Notes: generated from the sequence alone by a model not told the origin. 64,000 nucleotides of DNA from Halorubrum salipaludis (GCF_002286985.1 NZ_NSKC01000003.1:186001-250000), one strand, 5' to 3'. Positions 25,591 to 36,157 are shown, numbered from the stretch's first letter. Translations and numbers: made by a program.

Positions 25591-27588
25591 CTACGTGGTC
25601 TTGAACTCGAACCGGGCGCCGCCGGCGTCGCCGGCGAGCGCGCGCACCTCCCAGCCGTGCGCGTCGGCGATCCGCTTCGTGATCGCGAGCCCGAGGCCGG
25701 TCCCGTTCTCCTCGGTCGTGAAGCCGCTGTCGAACACCCGGTCGTGTTCGCTCTCGGGGAGTCCGCAGCCGTCGTCCTCGACGAAGAAGCCGTGTCTCGA
25801 TTCCCCGTCGTCGCCGCGGAACGCCGCTGCCCCGACGCGGACGGTGAGGGGGCCATCGCACTCCTCGCCGGGTCTCTGGCCGTGCTCGACGCTGTCGTCG
25901 GGCTCCGCCCGACTGCCAGTGGAACCATGTTCCACGCTGTCGCCGGACTCTGTCCGGCTGCCAGTCGAGCCGTGCTCGACGCTGTCGTCGGGCTCCGCCC
26001 GACTGCCCGTGGAACCGTGTTCCACGCTGTTCCGGAACACGTTCTCCAGCAGCTCCCGCGTGCGGGTCGCGTTCGCGTCGATCGTCACGTCGGTCTCGAG
26101 GACGAGCTCGGCGTCTCCCGTGTCGACGCTCTCCCACGCGTCCCTCGCGAGCGCCTCAAGCGAGACCGGCTCCGTCTCCCCGACCGACTCCCCCTGTCGC
26201 GCCAGCGAGAGCAGGTCGCCGACGAGCTCGTCCATGCGGCCCAGCGCCTCCGCGGTCTTCTCTAAGTGGGCCGTCTCGTCCGTCTCCGTCGCGAGGTCCA
26301 CGTACCCCTGCGCGACGCCGAGCGGGTTCCGGAGGTCGTGCGAGACGATGCTGGCGAACTCGTCGAGCCGCTCGTTCTGCCGTTCCAGCGCCGCCTCGTG
26401 CTCGCGCCGCTCCGTCACGTCGGTGTAGATGGCGTAGCCGGCGACGTTCTCGGCGTCGAGCCGGATGGGAACGACGTGGAGGATGAAGTGTTTGAGGCCC
26501 TCCGCGGTCTCGCGAGTCACCTCTCGCCTGACGTTCTCACCGCGTTGGAGCCGCTCGTTGAGCTCCGCCGCCTCGGACTCGGCCTCCTCCGTCGGCGGGA
26601 CGATGTAGTCGTCGACGGACTCGCCGACCACTCGGTCGGCGTCGTAGCCGAACGTCTCCTCGAACGCGTCGTTGACCCGGTGAACGATCGGCTCGCCGTC
26701 GACGTAGTCGTAGGCGATCGCCGGGTCGGGGACGTTCGAGAACAGCGCCAGCAGGTGATCGCGTTCGGTCCGCAGCGCCTCGTCGGCGCGGATGCGGTCG
26801 AGCGTCTCCTCGACGTGGGACGCGAACAGCCCCGCGAGCCGCCGGTCGTCCGCGTCGAACCCGTCCTCGTCCGTCGCGAGCTGGAGGACCGTGTCGCCGC
26901 CCACCGGGAGCGCCAGCAGCGTCCGGTAGGGGACCGCCTCTGCGGTTCGGGGCTCGACCGCCGGCTCGCCGGTGTCGACGGCGGTCCCGACGGAGCCCCG
27001 TCCGACCCGGACGCGGTCGCAGTCCCCGATCGAGACGTCGGCCGAGGCCGCGATCGGTTCGACCCACTCTCCCTCGCGGACGCCCACGACGCAGGGGTAC
27101 CGCGGGAACACCTCGTCGGCGACGGCGATCGCGGTCCGGTAAGCCTCCTCGACGGTCCTGACAGACGCGAGCCGTGTCACCTCGGCGTTGAGCTGCTCGA
27201 TCCGCGACGGCGTGCGCGCCGGCTCGTCGCGGCCGAGTCCCGACTCCGATCTTGCCTCGAGCCAGCGGAGCGTCGCGTCGAGGTCCGCCGCCCCGGTCGC
27301 GATCGCGTCGACGACGGGAGCGGTCGCCGGCTCCGCGGCGGGGTCGTCGACGAGCGCGACCACGCGGAACGACCCCTCGCGACCGGAGAGCGCGGCGACC
27401 GCCTCGCGATCGAGGACGACGACCGCGTCCGCCGCCGCGAGGTCGTCGCCGAGCGCCTGCGGGGCGGCGTCGCCGACCGGCGTCGAGGAGGCGTCGACGC
27501 CGCTCAACGCGTCGGCCACGCCGGCCGCCTCGTCCGCGTCTCCGGCGAGGACGAGAACGGACTGCCGTTCCTTCGGCTCGATATCCAC
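25591..27588 (-). CDS. GAF/PAS sensor histidine kinase with repeat insertion in the ATPase domain
   Basis: 665 residues from a GTG at 27588. Order: an N-terminal region resembling a degenerate receiver (1-120), a GAF-like domain (~135-285), a PAS domain (~290-400), HisKA with [10 protein letters not shown] near residue 415, and HATPase_c with the N box ([13 protein letters not shown]), G1 (VEDDGCGLP) and G2 (NGTGLGL). No membrane helix is evident, so it is probably a soluble kinase. Residues 521-570 are an in-frame repeat inserted straight after the N box. GTG at 27603 is an alternative start, but the TATA-like box at 27615-27625 fits 27588 better. The partner regulator is unknown. Confidence 0.85.
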   Translation of the reverse strand: MDIEPKERQSVLVLAGDADEAAGVADALSGVDASSTPVGDAAPQALGDDLAAADAVVVLDREAVAALSGREGSFRVVALVDDPAAEPATAPVVDAIATGAADLDATLRWLEARSESGLGRDEPARTPSRIEQLNAEVTRLASVRTVEEAYRTAIAVADEVFPRYPCVVGVREGEWVEPIAASADVSIGDCDRVRVGRGSVGTAVDTGEPAVEPRTAEAVPYRTLLALPVGGDTVLQLATDEDGFDADDRRLAGLFASHVEETLDRIRADEALRTERDHLLALFSNVPDPAIAYDYVDGEPIVHRVNDAFEETFGYDADRVVGESVDDYIVPPTEEAESEAAELNERLQRGENVRREVTRETAEGLKHFILHVVPIRLDAENVAGYAIYTDVTERREHEAALERQNERLDEFASIVSHDLRNPLGVAQGYVDLATETDETAHLEKTAEALGRMDELVGDLLSLARQGESVGETEPVSLEALARDAWESVDTGDAELVLETDVTIDANATRTRELLENVFRNSVEHGSTGSRAEPDDSVEHGSTGSRTESGDSVEHGSTGSRAEPDDSVEHGQRPGEECDGPLTVRVGAAAFRGDDGESRHGFFVEDDGCGLPESEHDRVFDSGFTTEENGTGLGLAITKRIADAHGWEVRALAGDAGGARFEFKTT
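25879..26028 (-). repeat. 3.3 copies of a 45-bp in-frame repeat within the kinase ATPase domain
   Basis: Units at 26028-25984, 25983-25939 and 25938-25894, plus the first 15 bases of a fourth unit. Each full unit encodes [10 protein letters not shown] followed by five polar/acidic residues (AEPDD or TESGD). The first five residues repeat the end of the kinase N box, so the array looks like an amplification of the N-box end plus the following loop. Confidence 0.95.
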
Positions 27589-27614
27589 GCTGGCAATCAA
27601 CACTACTGGAGCGC

Positions 27615-27625
27615 GGATAAATTTT
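27615..27625 (-). promoter_or_regulatory. TATA-like box of the histidine kinase
   Basis: AAAATTTATCC on the minus strand is centred about 32 bases before GTG 27588 and only 17 before GTG 27603. It is the only AT-rich element in this divergent region, and its spacing supports the 27588 start. Confidence 0.5.
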
Positions 27626-27762
27626 CCTCTCGTCGTCGGTTTTTTCTGCGGATCGAGACCGATCGGTCGGACTACCGGCGGTGCGGTCCCGCCGAACGCG
27701 CCCGAAGCGGCGCGGGAGACACCCCGGAACCCTTTTGGATGAACACGGGCCACGTTTCGGTA

Positions 27763-30543
27763 ATGAGCGATCTCGAAGCGGAGTACCGCCTCGACTACTT
27801 CGAGGAGGAGGGGTTCGAGCGGAAGGAGTGCCCTTCCTGCGGCGCGCACTTCTGGACCCGCGATCACGACCGCGAACTGTGCGGCGAGCCGCCCTGCGAG
27901 GACTACAGCTTCATCGACGACCCGGGCTTCCCCGAGGCCCGCTCCCTCTCGGAGATGCGGGAGGCGTTCCTCTCGTTCTTCGAGGAGCACGGCCACGAGC
28001 GGATCGACCCGTACCCGGTCGCGGCGAACCGCTGGCGCGACGACGTACTCTTAACCCAGGCGTCGATCTACGACTTCCAGCCGCTCGTCACCTCGGGTCA
28101 GACTCCCCCGCCGGCGAACCCGCTGACCATCTCGCAGCCCTGCATCCGGATGCAGGACATCGACAACGTCGGCAAGACGGGCCGGCACACGATGGCCTTC
28201 GAGATGATGGCCCACCACGCGTTCAACACGCGCGAGGAGGTCGACGAAGACGAGTACGCCTACCACGGCGAGGTGTACTGGAAAGACGAGACCGTCCAGT
28301 ACTGCGACGAGCTGTTCGAGAGCCTCGGCGCCGACTTAGAAGAGATCACCTACATCGAGGACCCGTGGGTCGGCGGCGGCAACGCCGGTCCCGCCATCGA
28401 AGTTATTTATAAAGGAGCCGAGCTGGCGACGCTCGTCTTCATGTGCATGGAGCGGGACCCCGACGGCGACTACGAGATGAAGGACGGGCACACGTACTCG
28501 TTCATGGACACGTACATCGTCGACACCGGCTACGGGCTCGAGCGGTGGACGTGGATGAGCCAGGGGACGGCGACGGTGTACGAGGCCGTCTACCCCGACG
28601 CGATCGACTTCCTCAAGGAGAACGCCGGGATCGAACGCACGGAGGAGGAGCGGGAGCTCGTCCACCGCGCCGCGAAGCTCTCCGGGCGGCTCGACATCGA
28701 CGACGTCGACGACGTGGAGGCCGCGCGCGGCGAGATCGCCGACCGGCTCGACGTCGACGTCGACCGCCTGCGCGAGCTGGTCGAGCCGCTCGAATCGATC
28801 TACGCGATCGCCGACCACTCCCGGACGCTCGCGTACATGTTCGGCGACGGGATCGTCCCCTCGAACGTCGGGACGGGCTACCTCGCGCGGATGGTCCTGC
28901 GGCGCACGAAGCGGCTCGTCGACGAGGTCGGGGTCGACGCCCCGCTCGACGAGCTGGTCGACATGCAGGCCGAGCGGCTCGGCTACGAGAACCGCGACAC
29001 GATCCGCGAGATCGTCCGCACCGAGGAGCGGAAGTACCGCAAGACGCTCGAACGCGGCTCCCGCAAGGTGGAGTCGCTCGCGGACGAGTACGCCGGCACG
29101 GGCGAGCCGATCCCGACGGAGGCGCTCTTGGAGCTGTACGACTCCCACGGGATCCAGCCCGACATGGTCGCCGACATCGCCGAGGAGCGCGGCGCGACCG
29201 TCGACGTGCCGGACGACTTCTACGCGCTCGTCGCCGACCGCCACGAGGAGGAGGACGGCGACGAGGCCGGCGAGGACCGCGACGACCGGTTCGGCGACCT
29301 CCCCGAGACGGAGAAGCTGTTCTACGACGACCAGGGCCGCACCGAGTTCGAGGCGGTCGTCCTCGACGTGTTCGAACGCGAGGAGGGATACGACGTCGTC
29401 TTGGACCAGACGATGTTCTACCCCGAGGGCGGCGGCCAGCCGGCCGACAGGGGCCAGCTCACGGCCGGCGAGACGACCGTCGACGTGGTCGACGTCCAGG
29501 AGCGCGACGGCGTCGTGCTCCACCGCACCGATGCCGACCCCGGGAAGGGGGAGTTCGTCACGGGCCAGGTCGACGGCGACCGCCGCGACCGGCTCCGCGC
29601 GCACCACACCGCGACCCACCTGATCGGCCACGCGGCCCGTGAGGTGCTCGGCGACCACGTCCGACAGGCGGGCGCCCAGAAGGGGATCGACTCCTCCCGG
29701 CTCGACGTCCGTCACTTCGAGCGAATCACCCGCGAACAGGTCAAAGCGATCGAGCGCGTCGCCAACGAGCTCGTCCGCGACGACGTGGCGGTCCGCCAGG
29801 AGTGGCCCGACCGCAACGAGGCGGAGGCCGAACACGGGTTCGACCTCTATCAGGGCGGGGTCCCGCCGGGAACGAACATCCGGCTGATCCACGTCGGCGA
29901 CGAGGACGTGCAAGCCTGCGCGGGCACCCACGTCGAGCGGACCGGCGAGATCGGCGCGGTGAAGGTGCTGAAGACGGAGCCCGTCCAAGACGGCGTCGAG
30001 CGGATCGTGTTCGCCGCGGGCGGCGCGGCGGTCGAGGCGACCCAGCGCACGGAGGACGCGCTGTACGACGCCGCCGACGCGCTCGACGTCGACCCGCTCG
30101 ACGTGCCCGAGACGGCCGAGCGGTTCTTCGACGAGTGGAAGGCGCGGGGCAAGGAGATCGAGTCGCTCAAAGAGGAGCTCGCGGCGGCGCGCGCCTCCGG
30201 CGGCGCCGACGCCGAGGAGGTCGATATCGGCGGCGTCACCGCGGTGATCCAGCGGCTCGACGGCGACGCCGACGAGCTGCGCGCGACGGCGAACGCCCAC
30301 GTCGACGACGGGAAGGTCGCGGTCGTCGGCAGCGGGGCGGGCGGCTCCGCGAGCTTCGTCGTCGGCGTTCCCGACGACGTCGACGTGAACGCTGGACAGG
30401 TGGTCTCGGAGCTCGCCGGGCGCGTCGGCGGCGGCGGCGGCGGCCCGCCGGACTTCGCGCAGGGCGGCGGTCCGGACGCCGACGCGCTCGACGACGCCCT
30501 GGAGGCGGCGCCGGACGTGCTTCGCACCCTCCAGGAGGCCTGA
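27763..30543 (+). CDS. alaS: Alanyl-tRNA synthetase, archaeal type
   Basis: 926 residues. Charges tRNA-Ala. The N-terminal zinc-binding extension with CPSCGAHFW and CGEPPC is specific to archaeal AlaRS. Class II motifs follow, including [33 protein letters not shown] and [14 protein letters not shown]. The editing domain carries the [11 protein letters not shown] zinc motif near residue 612 and the [10 protein letters not shown] cysteine near 722, and a glycine-rich C-terminal domain ([18 protein letters not shown]) matches the DHHA1 region. The ATG at 27763 gives the usual archaeal N-terminus; an in-frame ATG at 27739 is possible. Confidence 0.97.
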   Translation: MSDLEAEYRLDYFEEEGFERKECPSCGAHFWTRDHDRELCGEPPCEDYSFIDDPGFPEARSLSEMREAFLSFFEEHGHERIDPYPVAANRWRDDVLLTQASIYDFQPLVTSGQTPPPANPLTISQPCIRMQDIDNVGKTGRHTMAFEMMAHHAFNTREEVDEDEYAYHGEVYWKDETVQYCDELFESLGADLEEITYIEDPWVGGGNAGPAIEVIYKGAELATLVFMCMERDPDGDYEMKDGHTYSFMDTYIVDTGYGLERWTWMSQGTATVYEAVYPDAIDFLKENAGIERTEEERELVHRAAKLSGRLDIDDVDDVEAARGEIADRLDVDVDRLRELVEPLESIYAIADHSRTLAYMFGDGIVPSNVGTGYLARMVLRRTKRLVDEVGVDAPLDELVDMQAERLGYENRDTIREIVRTEERKYRKTLERGSRKVESLADEYAGTGEPIPTEALLELYDSHGIQPDMVADIAEERGATVDVPDDFYALVADRHEEEDGDEAGEDRDDRFGDLPETEKLFYDDQGRTEFEAVVLDVFEREEGYDVVLDQTMFYPEGGGQPADRGQLTAGETTVDVVDVQERDGVVLHRTDADPGKGEFVTGQVDGDRRDRLRAHHTATHLIGHAAREVLGDHVRQAGAQKGIDSSRLDVRHFERITREQVKAIERVANELVRDDVAVRQEWPDRNEAEAEHGFDLYQGGVPPGTNIRLIHVGDEDVQACAGTHVERTGEIGAVKVLKTEPVQDGVERIVFAAGGAAVEATQRTEDALYDAADALDVDPLDVPETAERFFDEWKARGKEIESLKEELAAARASGGADAEEVDIGGVTAVIQRLDGDADELRATANAHVDDGKVAVVGSGAGGSASFVVGVPDDVDVNAGQVVSELAGRVGGGGGGPPDFAQGGGPDADALDDALEAAPDVLRTLQEA

Positions 30544-30558
30544 CGACTCCCCCGCCCC

Positions 30559-31365
30559 ATGCCCCGCGCCAACAACGCCGGCGTCGAGATCCGGTACGAG
30601 GTGGACGCTCCGGACGCCGGCGACCCCGACGAGGCGGTCGTGTTCTGCGGCGACGTGGGGCTGGGCGCGTGGCAGTTCGGCTGGCAGCACGCCGCGCTCG
30701 CCGGCCCGCACACGGTGATAACGCCCGAGACGCGGGGCGTGGGGCGGTCCGACGCGCCGCCCGGCCCGTACGCCGTCGCGGAGCTCGCGAGCGACGTGGA
30801 CGCTGTGTGCGCCGCGGCGGGGGTCCGGAACGCCCACCTCGTCGGCTACGGGCTCGGCGGGATGGTCGCGCTCGCGTACGCCCTCGCCTCGTCGCGCCCG
30901 GCGAGCCTCGCGGTCGTCGGGACGCCGCCCGCGGGAGACGCCTACAACCCCGACGGCGTGTGGGCCGATCCCGCCGATCCGGCCGCGGTGAGGGGATCGC
31001 TGAACGGATTGCTCTCCGAGTCGTTCCGGGAGGCGCATCCCGACGTGCTATCGCGGATCGTCGAGTGGCGGCTCGGCGAGGACGCCGGTCGCGAGACGTT
31101 CGAGGCCCACCGCGCCGCGGTCGAGGGGTTCGACCTCTCGGACCGGCTGTACGAGCTCACGACGCCCACCCTCGTCGTCCACGGCGCGGCGGACGCCGCG
31201 TGTCCGAAGGCGGCGGCGGAGGGGCTCGCCGAGGGGCTCCCCCGCGGAGAGCTCCACTCGGTCGCGGGCGCGCGCCACCTCGTCGGCGTGGAGGCGTCCG
31301 CCGCGGTCAACGACGCGCTCGTCGGCTGGCTCGCGGAACACGCCGCGGACCCGCTCTCGGAGTGA
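30559..31365 (+). CDS. Alpha/beta-hydrolase fold protein lacking the serine nucleophile
   Basis: 268 residues. The fold is clear: PETRGVGRSD after strand 4, the nucleophile elbow, TLVVHGAADAACP with the acid, and VAGARHLV with the histidine near the end. At the elbow the sequence is G96-Y-G98-L-G, so the position that should be Ser (GxSxG) is Gly. The acid and histidine remain. It may be a cofactor-free oxygenase-like or binding protein, or catalytically dead. It starts 15 bases after alaS and is probably co-transcribed. Confidence 0.85.
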   Translation: MPRANNAGVEIRYEVDAPDAGDPDEAVVFCGDVGLGAWQFGWQHAALAGPHTVITPETRGVGRSDAPPGPYAVAELASDVDAVCAAAGVRNAHLVGYGLGGMVALAYALASSRPASLAVVGTPPAGDAYNPDGVWADPADPAAVRGSLNGLLSESFREAHPDVLSRIVEWRLGEDAGRETFEAHRAAVEGFDLSDRLYELTTPTLVVHGAADAACPKAAAEGLAEGLPRGELHSVAGARHLVGVEASAAVNDALVGWLAEHAADPLSE

Positions 31366-31427
31366 GGCGGTCGACGGTCGTCCGAGCACCGCCTCGTCGA
31401 CGCCGGTAGGGCTTCCCGCCGCCGCAA

Positions 31428-31437
31428 CCGTTTTTGC
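31428..31437 (+). promoter_or_regulatory. TATA-like box of the glutamine amidotransferase gene
   Basis: A CCGTTTTTGC run about 28 bases before the ATG at 31461, with no ribosome-binding site between them; consistent with a nearly leaderless transcript. Confidence 0.4.
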
Positions 31438-31460
31438 CCCGTCGCGCCTCAAAGCGTCCA

Positions 31461-32177
31461 ATGACACGCCTCCGGTTCGCCCTGTTGAACGCCGCCCACG
31501 ACGGCGCGAACACCCGGCGGAACTTCCGGCGGGAGCTCGACGCCGACCTCGTCGAGTTCTCGGCCAGCGACGGTCACCTCCCCGACCACACCGAGTTCGA
31601 CGGCGTCGTGGTCACCGGATCGCGCTCGTCCGTCTACTGGGACGAGGAGTGGATCCCGCCGCTCGTCGACTACGTCGCGGAGGCCGCGGCGGCCGGGCTC
31701 CCGGTGCTCGGCGTCTGTTACGGCCACCAGGTTGTCGCCGAGGCGCTCGGCGGGCGCGTCGCCGGAATGGACGAGTTCGAGATCGGGTACAACGAGGTGC
31801 GTCGCCGCGGCGACGACGACCTGTTCGCGGGGATCGACGAGGAGTTCACCGTCTTCACGACCCACGGCGACGCGGTCGTGGAACTCCCGCCGAACGCGAC
31901 CCTCCTCGCCGAGAACGAGCACGGGGTCCACGCGTTCCGCGACGGCCACTGCTGGGGCGTCCAGTTCCATCCCGAGTACGACCTCGAGACCGCGCGGGAG
32001 GTCACGGAGGGGAAACGCGACCGCCTCGGCGACGCCCGCGTCGACGCGGTGCTGTCCGAGATCACGCCCGAGGCCTACGACGCCGCCTGCGAGGCGAAAC
32101 CCCTCTTCGACAACTTCGTCGCGTACGCCCGAGGGCTGCGAGCGGACCGGGAGGTCGCGGCCGCAGCCGACGACTGA
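31461..32177 (+). CDS. Class I glutamine amidotransferase
   Basis: 238 residues. Glutaminase-type domain with the nucleophile elbow GVCYGHQ (Cys near residue 89) and the downstream His-Glu pair in QFHPEYD. The oxyanion region VVTGSRSSVYWDEEWI is unusual relative to GuaA but like the stand-alone GMP-synthase-like amidotransferases. The acceptor enzyme is unknown; members sometimes act on glutamyl conjugates rather than as part of a synthase. The C-terminal helix bundle with an acidic tail is halophile-like. Confidence 0.87.
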   Translation: MTRLRFALLNAAHDGANTRRNFRRELDADLVEFSASDGHLPDHTEFDGVVVTGSRSSVYWDEEWIPPLVDYVAEAAAAGLPVLGVCYGHQVVAEALGGRVAGMDEFEIGYNEVRRRGDDDLFAGIDEEFTVFTTHGDAVVELPPNATLLAENEHGVHAFRDGHCWGVQFHPEYDLETAREVTEGKRDRLGDARVDAVLSEITPEAYDAACEAKPLFDNFVAYARGLRADREVAAAADD

Positions 32178-32256
32178 TCCGACGCCGGTCCGTGTGTCGA
32201 CGGGAGCACCTCGCGTCGACGACAGCTACTTGCTTCGGGAGCGCGTGCGAACCGAC

Positions 32257-32766
32257 ATGATACTCCGCCGGGTCGGCACGCTGTTCGACCGCGTCCGCGC
32301 GGAGCTCCACCGCTCGTTCACCGAGGAGTACTCGTCCCGCGAGACCGCCGGGAGCTTCTCGCTCGGGGTGTTCATCACGATGCTGCCGACGCTCGGGACG
32401 GGGCTGCTCGCGTTCGTCGTGCTCGCGTGGGCGTTCGAGCGGATCAACCGGATCGCGATGTTCGCGTCCGTGATCGTGTTCAACCCGGTCGTGAAGTGGG
32501 GGGTGTACGGGACCAGCTTCACGCTCGGAACATTTATTTTGGGTCCCGTGCCGGGTGTGAGCCCCTCGTCGGTGTCGCTCGCCGCGGGCCCGGCGATCGT
32601 GACGCGGCTCGTCATCGGTAACCTGATCCTCGCGTGCGTCGCCGCCGGGGTCAGCTACGTCGCCGCACACCGGGCCGTCGCGGCGTACGAACGCCGGGAG
32701 CTCGGCGTCGTCAGCGCGGTGACGGGGGCGGTCGGCGACGACGGCCCGGCCGACGATTCCGAGTAA
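32257..32766 (+). CDS. DUF2062 membrane protein
   Basis: 169 residues, three to four hydrophobic segments. The pattern AGSFSLGVFITMLPTLGTG, the WAFERINRIAMFASVIVFNPVVKWGVYG stretch with the NP motif, and GPVPG fit the DUF2062 family, whose members are often near glycosyltransferase or lipid genes. Function unknown. The ATG at 32257 is preferred as the region upstream does not continue the family. Confidence 0.8.
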   Translation: MILRRVGTLFDRVRAELHRSFTEEYSSRETAGSFSLGVFITMLPTLGTGLLAFVVLAWAFERINRIAMFASVIVFNPVVKWGVYGTSFTLGTFILGPVPGVSPSSVSLAAGPAIVTRLVIGNLILACVAAGVSYVAAHRAVAAYERRELGVVSAVTGAVGDDGPADDSE

Positions 32767-32876
32767 TCCGGCGGCTCGCCCGGGGAAACGCCCCCAATCG
32801 GCGACGACACGGACGCGGTGGGAACCCCGTCGTCCGTGTCGAACACGCTTATACGGTTCCCGCCCGGACTCACGGT

Positions 32877-34778
32877 ATGAACGTAGTACCGGACACCAGT
32901 GCGGTCGTGGACGGCCGCGTGTCCGAACGCGTCGAGGACGGGACCTACGCGGCGGCGACGGTGCTCGTCCCGGAGGCGGTCGTCGGCGAGCTGGAGTCGC
33001 AGGCCAACGACGGGCTCGAATCGGGCTGGGACGGGCTGAGCGAGCTCAAACGGCTCGCGGACCTCGCCGACGAGGGGACGATCGAGCTGGAGTACGTCGG
33101 CGAGCGCGCCGACGGCGACGCCCGCTCGCACGCCCACGAGGGCGACGTGGACGCGCTGATCCGCGACATCGCCGCCGACCGGGACGCCACGCTCCTCTCC
33201 AGCGACATCGTGCAGGCGGAGGTCGCCCGCGCGAAGGGGATCGACGTCGAGTACGTCGAGCCGGTCGCCCGCGGCGTCGTCGACGAGCTGCCGATCCAGC
33301 ACCTGTTCACCGACGAGACGATGTCGGTCCACCTCAAGACGGGGACGAAGCCGAAGGCGAAGCGCGGGGCACTCGGCGAGATGCGGTACGAGGTCATCGA
33401 CGACGAGGAGACGAGCGAGGAGCAGATGGACGAGTGGGCCACCGCGATCGTCGACCTGGCGCGCCAGTCCAACGAGGGGTTCATCGAGCTCTCCGACGAC
33501 GGGATGGAGATCGTCCAGTTCCGCAACTACCGGATCGCGGTCGCGCGACCCCCGTTCGCGGACGGGATCGAGATCACGGCCGTCCGACCGATCGCCAAGA
33601 CGACGCTCGACGACTACGAGTTCGCCGACGAGCTGCGCGAGCGCTTCCTCGAGCGGAAACGCGGCGTGCTCATCTCCGGCTCGCCCGGCGCCGGGAAGTC
33701 GACGTTCGCGCAGGCGGTCGCGGAGTTCCTCAACGACAGCGACTACGCGGTCAAGACGATGGAGAAGCCCCGCGACCTGCAGGTCGGCCCGGAGATCACG
33801 CAGTACGGCGCGCTCGGCGGCGAGATGGAGAACACGGCCGACTCCCTCCTCTTAGTCCGCCCCGACTACACCATCTACGACGAGGTCCGGAAGACGAACG
33901 ACTTCGAGGTGTTCTCGGACATGCGCATGGCCGGCGTCGGGATGGTCGGCGTCGTCCACGCCTCCCGCGCCATCGACGCGCTCCAGCGCCTCGTCGGCCG
34001 GGTCGAGCTCGGGATGATCCCCCAGATCGTCGACACCGTCGTTTACATCGAGGCCGGCGAGGTCCACACCGTCTACGACGTGACCACGGAGGTGAAGGTT
34101 CCCGCGGGGCTCACCGCCGAGGACCTCGCGCGCCCGGTGATCCAGGTGTCGAACTTCGAGACGGGCCGGCCGGAGTACGAGATCTACACGTTCAACCGGC
34201 AGGTCGTCACGGTCCCGCTCAACGAGGACGGCGGCGAGGCCGAGTCGGAGACGGGCGTCGGTCGGATCGCCAAACAGGAGATCGAACGCGAGATCAAGTC
34301 GGTCGCGCACGGCCACGTCGACGTCGAGCTCAAGGGGAACGACCAGGCGGTGGTGTACGTCTCGGAGGGCGACATCGGCACCGTCATCGGCAAGGGCGGC
34401 GGCCGCATCAGCGACATCGAGAACCGGCTCGGGATCGAGATCGACGTCCGCACCCACGACGAGAAGCCCGGCGGCCGCGGGGGCGGCTCGGGCGGCGACG
34501 GGCCCGGCGCGAACGGGCAGGAGGGAGGTCGGGGCGGGCAGGTCGGCGAGGAGCGCGGCACCGTCGTGACCCCCGAGATCACCTCCCGACACGTCGTCAT
34601 CGACGTCGACGCCGGCGTCGGCGAGACGGTCGAGGTGCGCGCGGACGGCGAGTACCTCTTCACCGCCACCGTCGGCCGCGGCGGCGAGGTGCAGGTGTCC
34701 CGCGGCTCCGCGATCGCCGAGGAGCTGGAGGACGCGATCGACCGGAAGCGCACCGTGACGGTCGTGCCGGCGCGCTGA
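32877..34778 (+). CDS. PIN-domain / PilT-like ATPase with KH domain (COG1855 type)
   Basis: 633 residues. Residues 1-140 are a PIN domain beginning VVPDTSAVVDGRV with its acidic positions. Residues ~240-450 are a secretion-type ATPase with Walker A SGSPGAGKST near residue 266 and LLVRPDYTIYDEVRKTNDF as Walker B region. A KH domain with VIGKGGGRISDIE sits near 500. A glycine-rich linker and a small beta-domain end the protein. The architecture is conserved throughout archaea; by domain content it is an RNA- or DNA-processing ATPase, but its biological role is not established. Confidence 0.88.
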   Translation: MNVVPDTSAVVDGRVSERVEDGTYAAATVLVPEAVVGELESQANDGLESGWDGLSELKRLADLADEGTIELEYVGERADGDARSHAHEGDVDALIRDIAADRDATLLSSDIVQAEVARAKGIDVEYVEPVARGVVDELPIQHLFTDETMSVHLKTGTKPKAKRGALGEMRYEVIDDEETSEEQMDEWATAIVDLARQSNEGFIELSDDGMEIVQFRNYRIAVARPPFADGIEITAVRPIAKTTLDDYEFADELRERFLERKRGVLISGSPGAGKSTFAQAVAEFLNDSDYAVKTMEKPRDLQVGPEITQYGALGGEMENTADSLLLVRPDYTIYDEVRKTNDFEVFSDMRMAGVGMVGVVHASRAIDALQRLVGRVELGMIPQIVDTVVYIEAGEVHTVYDVTTEVKVPAGLTAEDLARPVIQVSNFETGRPEYEIYTFNRQVVTVPLNEDGGEAESETGVGRIAKQEIEREIKSVAHGHVDVELKGNDQAVVYVSEGDIGTVIGKGGGRISDIENRLGIEIDVRTHDEKPGGRGGGSGGDGPGANGQEGGRGGQVGEERGTVVTPEITSRHVVIDVDAGVGETVEVRADGEYLFTATVGRGGEVQVSRGSAIAEELEDAIDRKRTVTVVPAR

Positions 34779-34965
34779 CGGCGGATCGTCTCGCTGATCG
34801 GCGGCTCGCCGACCGCGGTACCGTCTCGCTGATCGTCGGGTTTCCTCGCCCTTCTCGTGGGCGATCGGCGCGGTCCGCCGCCCGACACGCGGTCAACCGC
34901 CCGACTGCGACGCCGTCGTCCGACGCGGACCGCTTCGACGATCGTCGTGCGGATTCCTCCTGAAA

Positions 34966-34980
34966 GATAACGCTTTTTTG
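34966..34980 (+). promoter_or_regulatory. Promoter of citrate synthase
   Basis: AGATAACGCTTTTTT combines a purine-rich BRE-like part and a T-run ending about 23-30 bases before the ATG at 35003. It is the clearest AT-rich element in the 224-base gap preceding the gene. Confidence 0.5.
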
Positions 34981-35002
34981 GTGGTGGTCGGAATTGCACT
35001 GC

Positions 35003-36151
35003 ATGTCAGACGAGTTAAAGCGCGGGCTCGAAGGCGTCCTCGTCGCGGAGTCGGATCTGAGCTACGTCGACGGCGAGGTCGGCAAGCTCGTGTACCGTGG
35101 GTACGACATCGAGGACCTCGCGCAGGGCGCGAGCTACGAGGAGGTGCTGTACCTCCTGTGGCACGGCTCGCTGCCGACGCGGGAGGAGCTCGACGCCTTC
35201 GCCGCGGACCTGGCCGCCGAGCGCGCCGTCGACGACGACGTGCTCGACACCGTTCGGACGCTCGCCGACGCGGGCGAACGCCCGATGGCCGCCCTGCGGA
35301 CCGCGGTCTCCATGCTGTCGGCGTACGAGCCCGAGTCGGACGCGGATCCCGCGGACCTCGACGCGACGCTCCGGAAGGGCCGCCGGATCACGGCGAAGAT
35401 CCCCACGATTCTCGCGGCCTTCGAGCGCGCCCGGCAGGGCGAGGACCCGGTCGCACCCGACCCGGACCTGTCGCACGCCGCGAACTTCCTCTACATGCTC
35501 ACCGGGACCGAGCCGGACGACGTGAGCGCCGAGACGTTCGACATGGCGCTGACGCTCCACGCCGACCACGGGCTCAACGCCTCGACGTTCACGGCGATGG
35601 TGATCGGCTCGACGATGGCCGACGTGTACTCCGGCGTCACCGGCGGGATCGGCGCGCTCTCCGGGCCGCTCCACGGCGGCGCGAACCAGGACGTGATGGA
35701 GGTGTTACAGGAGGTCGACGCTTCCGACAAGGACCCCGTCCAGTGGGTGAAAGACGCCCGCGAGGAGGGACGCCGGATCCCCGGCTTCGGCCACCGCGTC
35801 TACAAGGTGAAGGACCCGCGCGCGAAGATCCTCGAAGGGAAGCTGCGCGACCTCGCGGAGTCGTCGGGCGACACGAAGTGGCTCGACTACACCACCGCGA
35901 TCGAGGAGTACCTCACCGAACAGGGGCTGCTGGACAAGGGAATCGCGCCGAACGTCGACTTCTACTCCGGCTCCGTCTACGACTCGCTGGGCATCCCGGT
36001 CGACATGTACACGCCCATCTTCGCGATGAGCCGCGCCGGCGGCTGGATCGCCCACGTCGTCGAGTACCAGGAAGACAACCGCCTCATCCGCCCGCGCGGG
36101 CGGTACACCGGCCCCGAGGACTCGGCGTTCGTTCCGGTCGACGAGCGGTGA
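35003..36151 (+). CDS. citZ: Citrate synthase
   Basis: 382 residues, size of the dimeric type II/archaeal form. Condenses acetyl-CoA with oxaloacetate for the TCA cycle. Catalytic regions: LHGGANQDVM (His), GFGHRVYK (His), and the late Asp within NVDFYSGSVYDSLGIP. 2-Methylcitrate synthase is the main alternative but the family split cannot be made by eye. The ATG at 35003 (MSDELKRGLEG) fits haloarchaeal relatives; a TTG nine bases upstream is less likely. Confidence 0.93.
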   Translation: MSDELKRGLEGVLVAESDLSYVDGEVGKLVYRGYDIEDLAQGASYEEVLYLLWHGSLPTREELDAFAADLAAERAVDDDVLDTVRTLADAGERPMAALRTAVSMLSAYEPESDADPADLDATLRKGRRITAKIPTILAAFERARQGEDPVAPDPDLSHAANFLYMLTGTEPDDVSAETFDMALTLHADHGLNASTFTAMVIGSTMADVYSGVTGGIGALSGPLHGGANQDVMEVLQEVDASDKDPVQWVKDAREEGRRIPGFGHRVYKVKDPRAKILEGKLRDLAESSGDTKWLDYTTAIEEYLTEQGLLDKGIAPNVDFYSGSVYDSLGIPVDMYTPIFAMSRAGGWIAHVVEYQEDNRLIRPRGRYTGPEDSAFVPVDER

Positions 36152-36157
36152 GGCGAC

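Noticed and set aside
24809-26028. A CRISPR array suspected from the direct repeats
   Set aside because: Repeats are contiguous, in frame and coding, with no spacers between them. No cas gene was found anywhere in the window.
26266-27762. The plus-strand frame upstream of alaS that would give a 1425-residue fusion
   Set aside because: The extra 499 residues are antisense to the histidine kinase and have no domain. Archaeal AlaRS begins at 27763, matching the known N-terminus.
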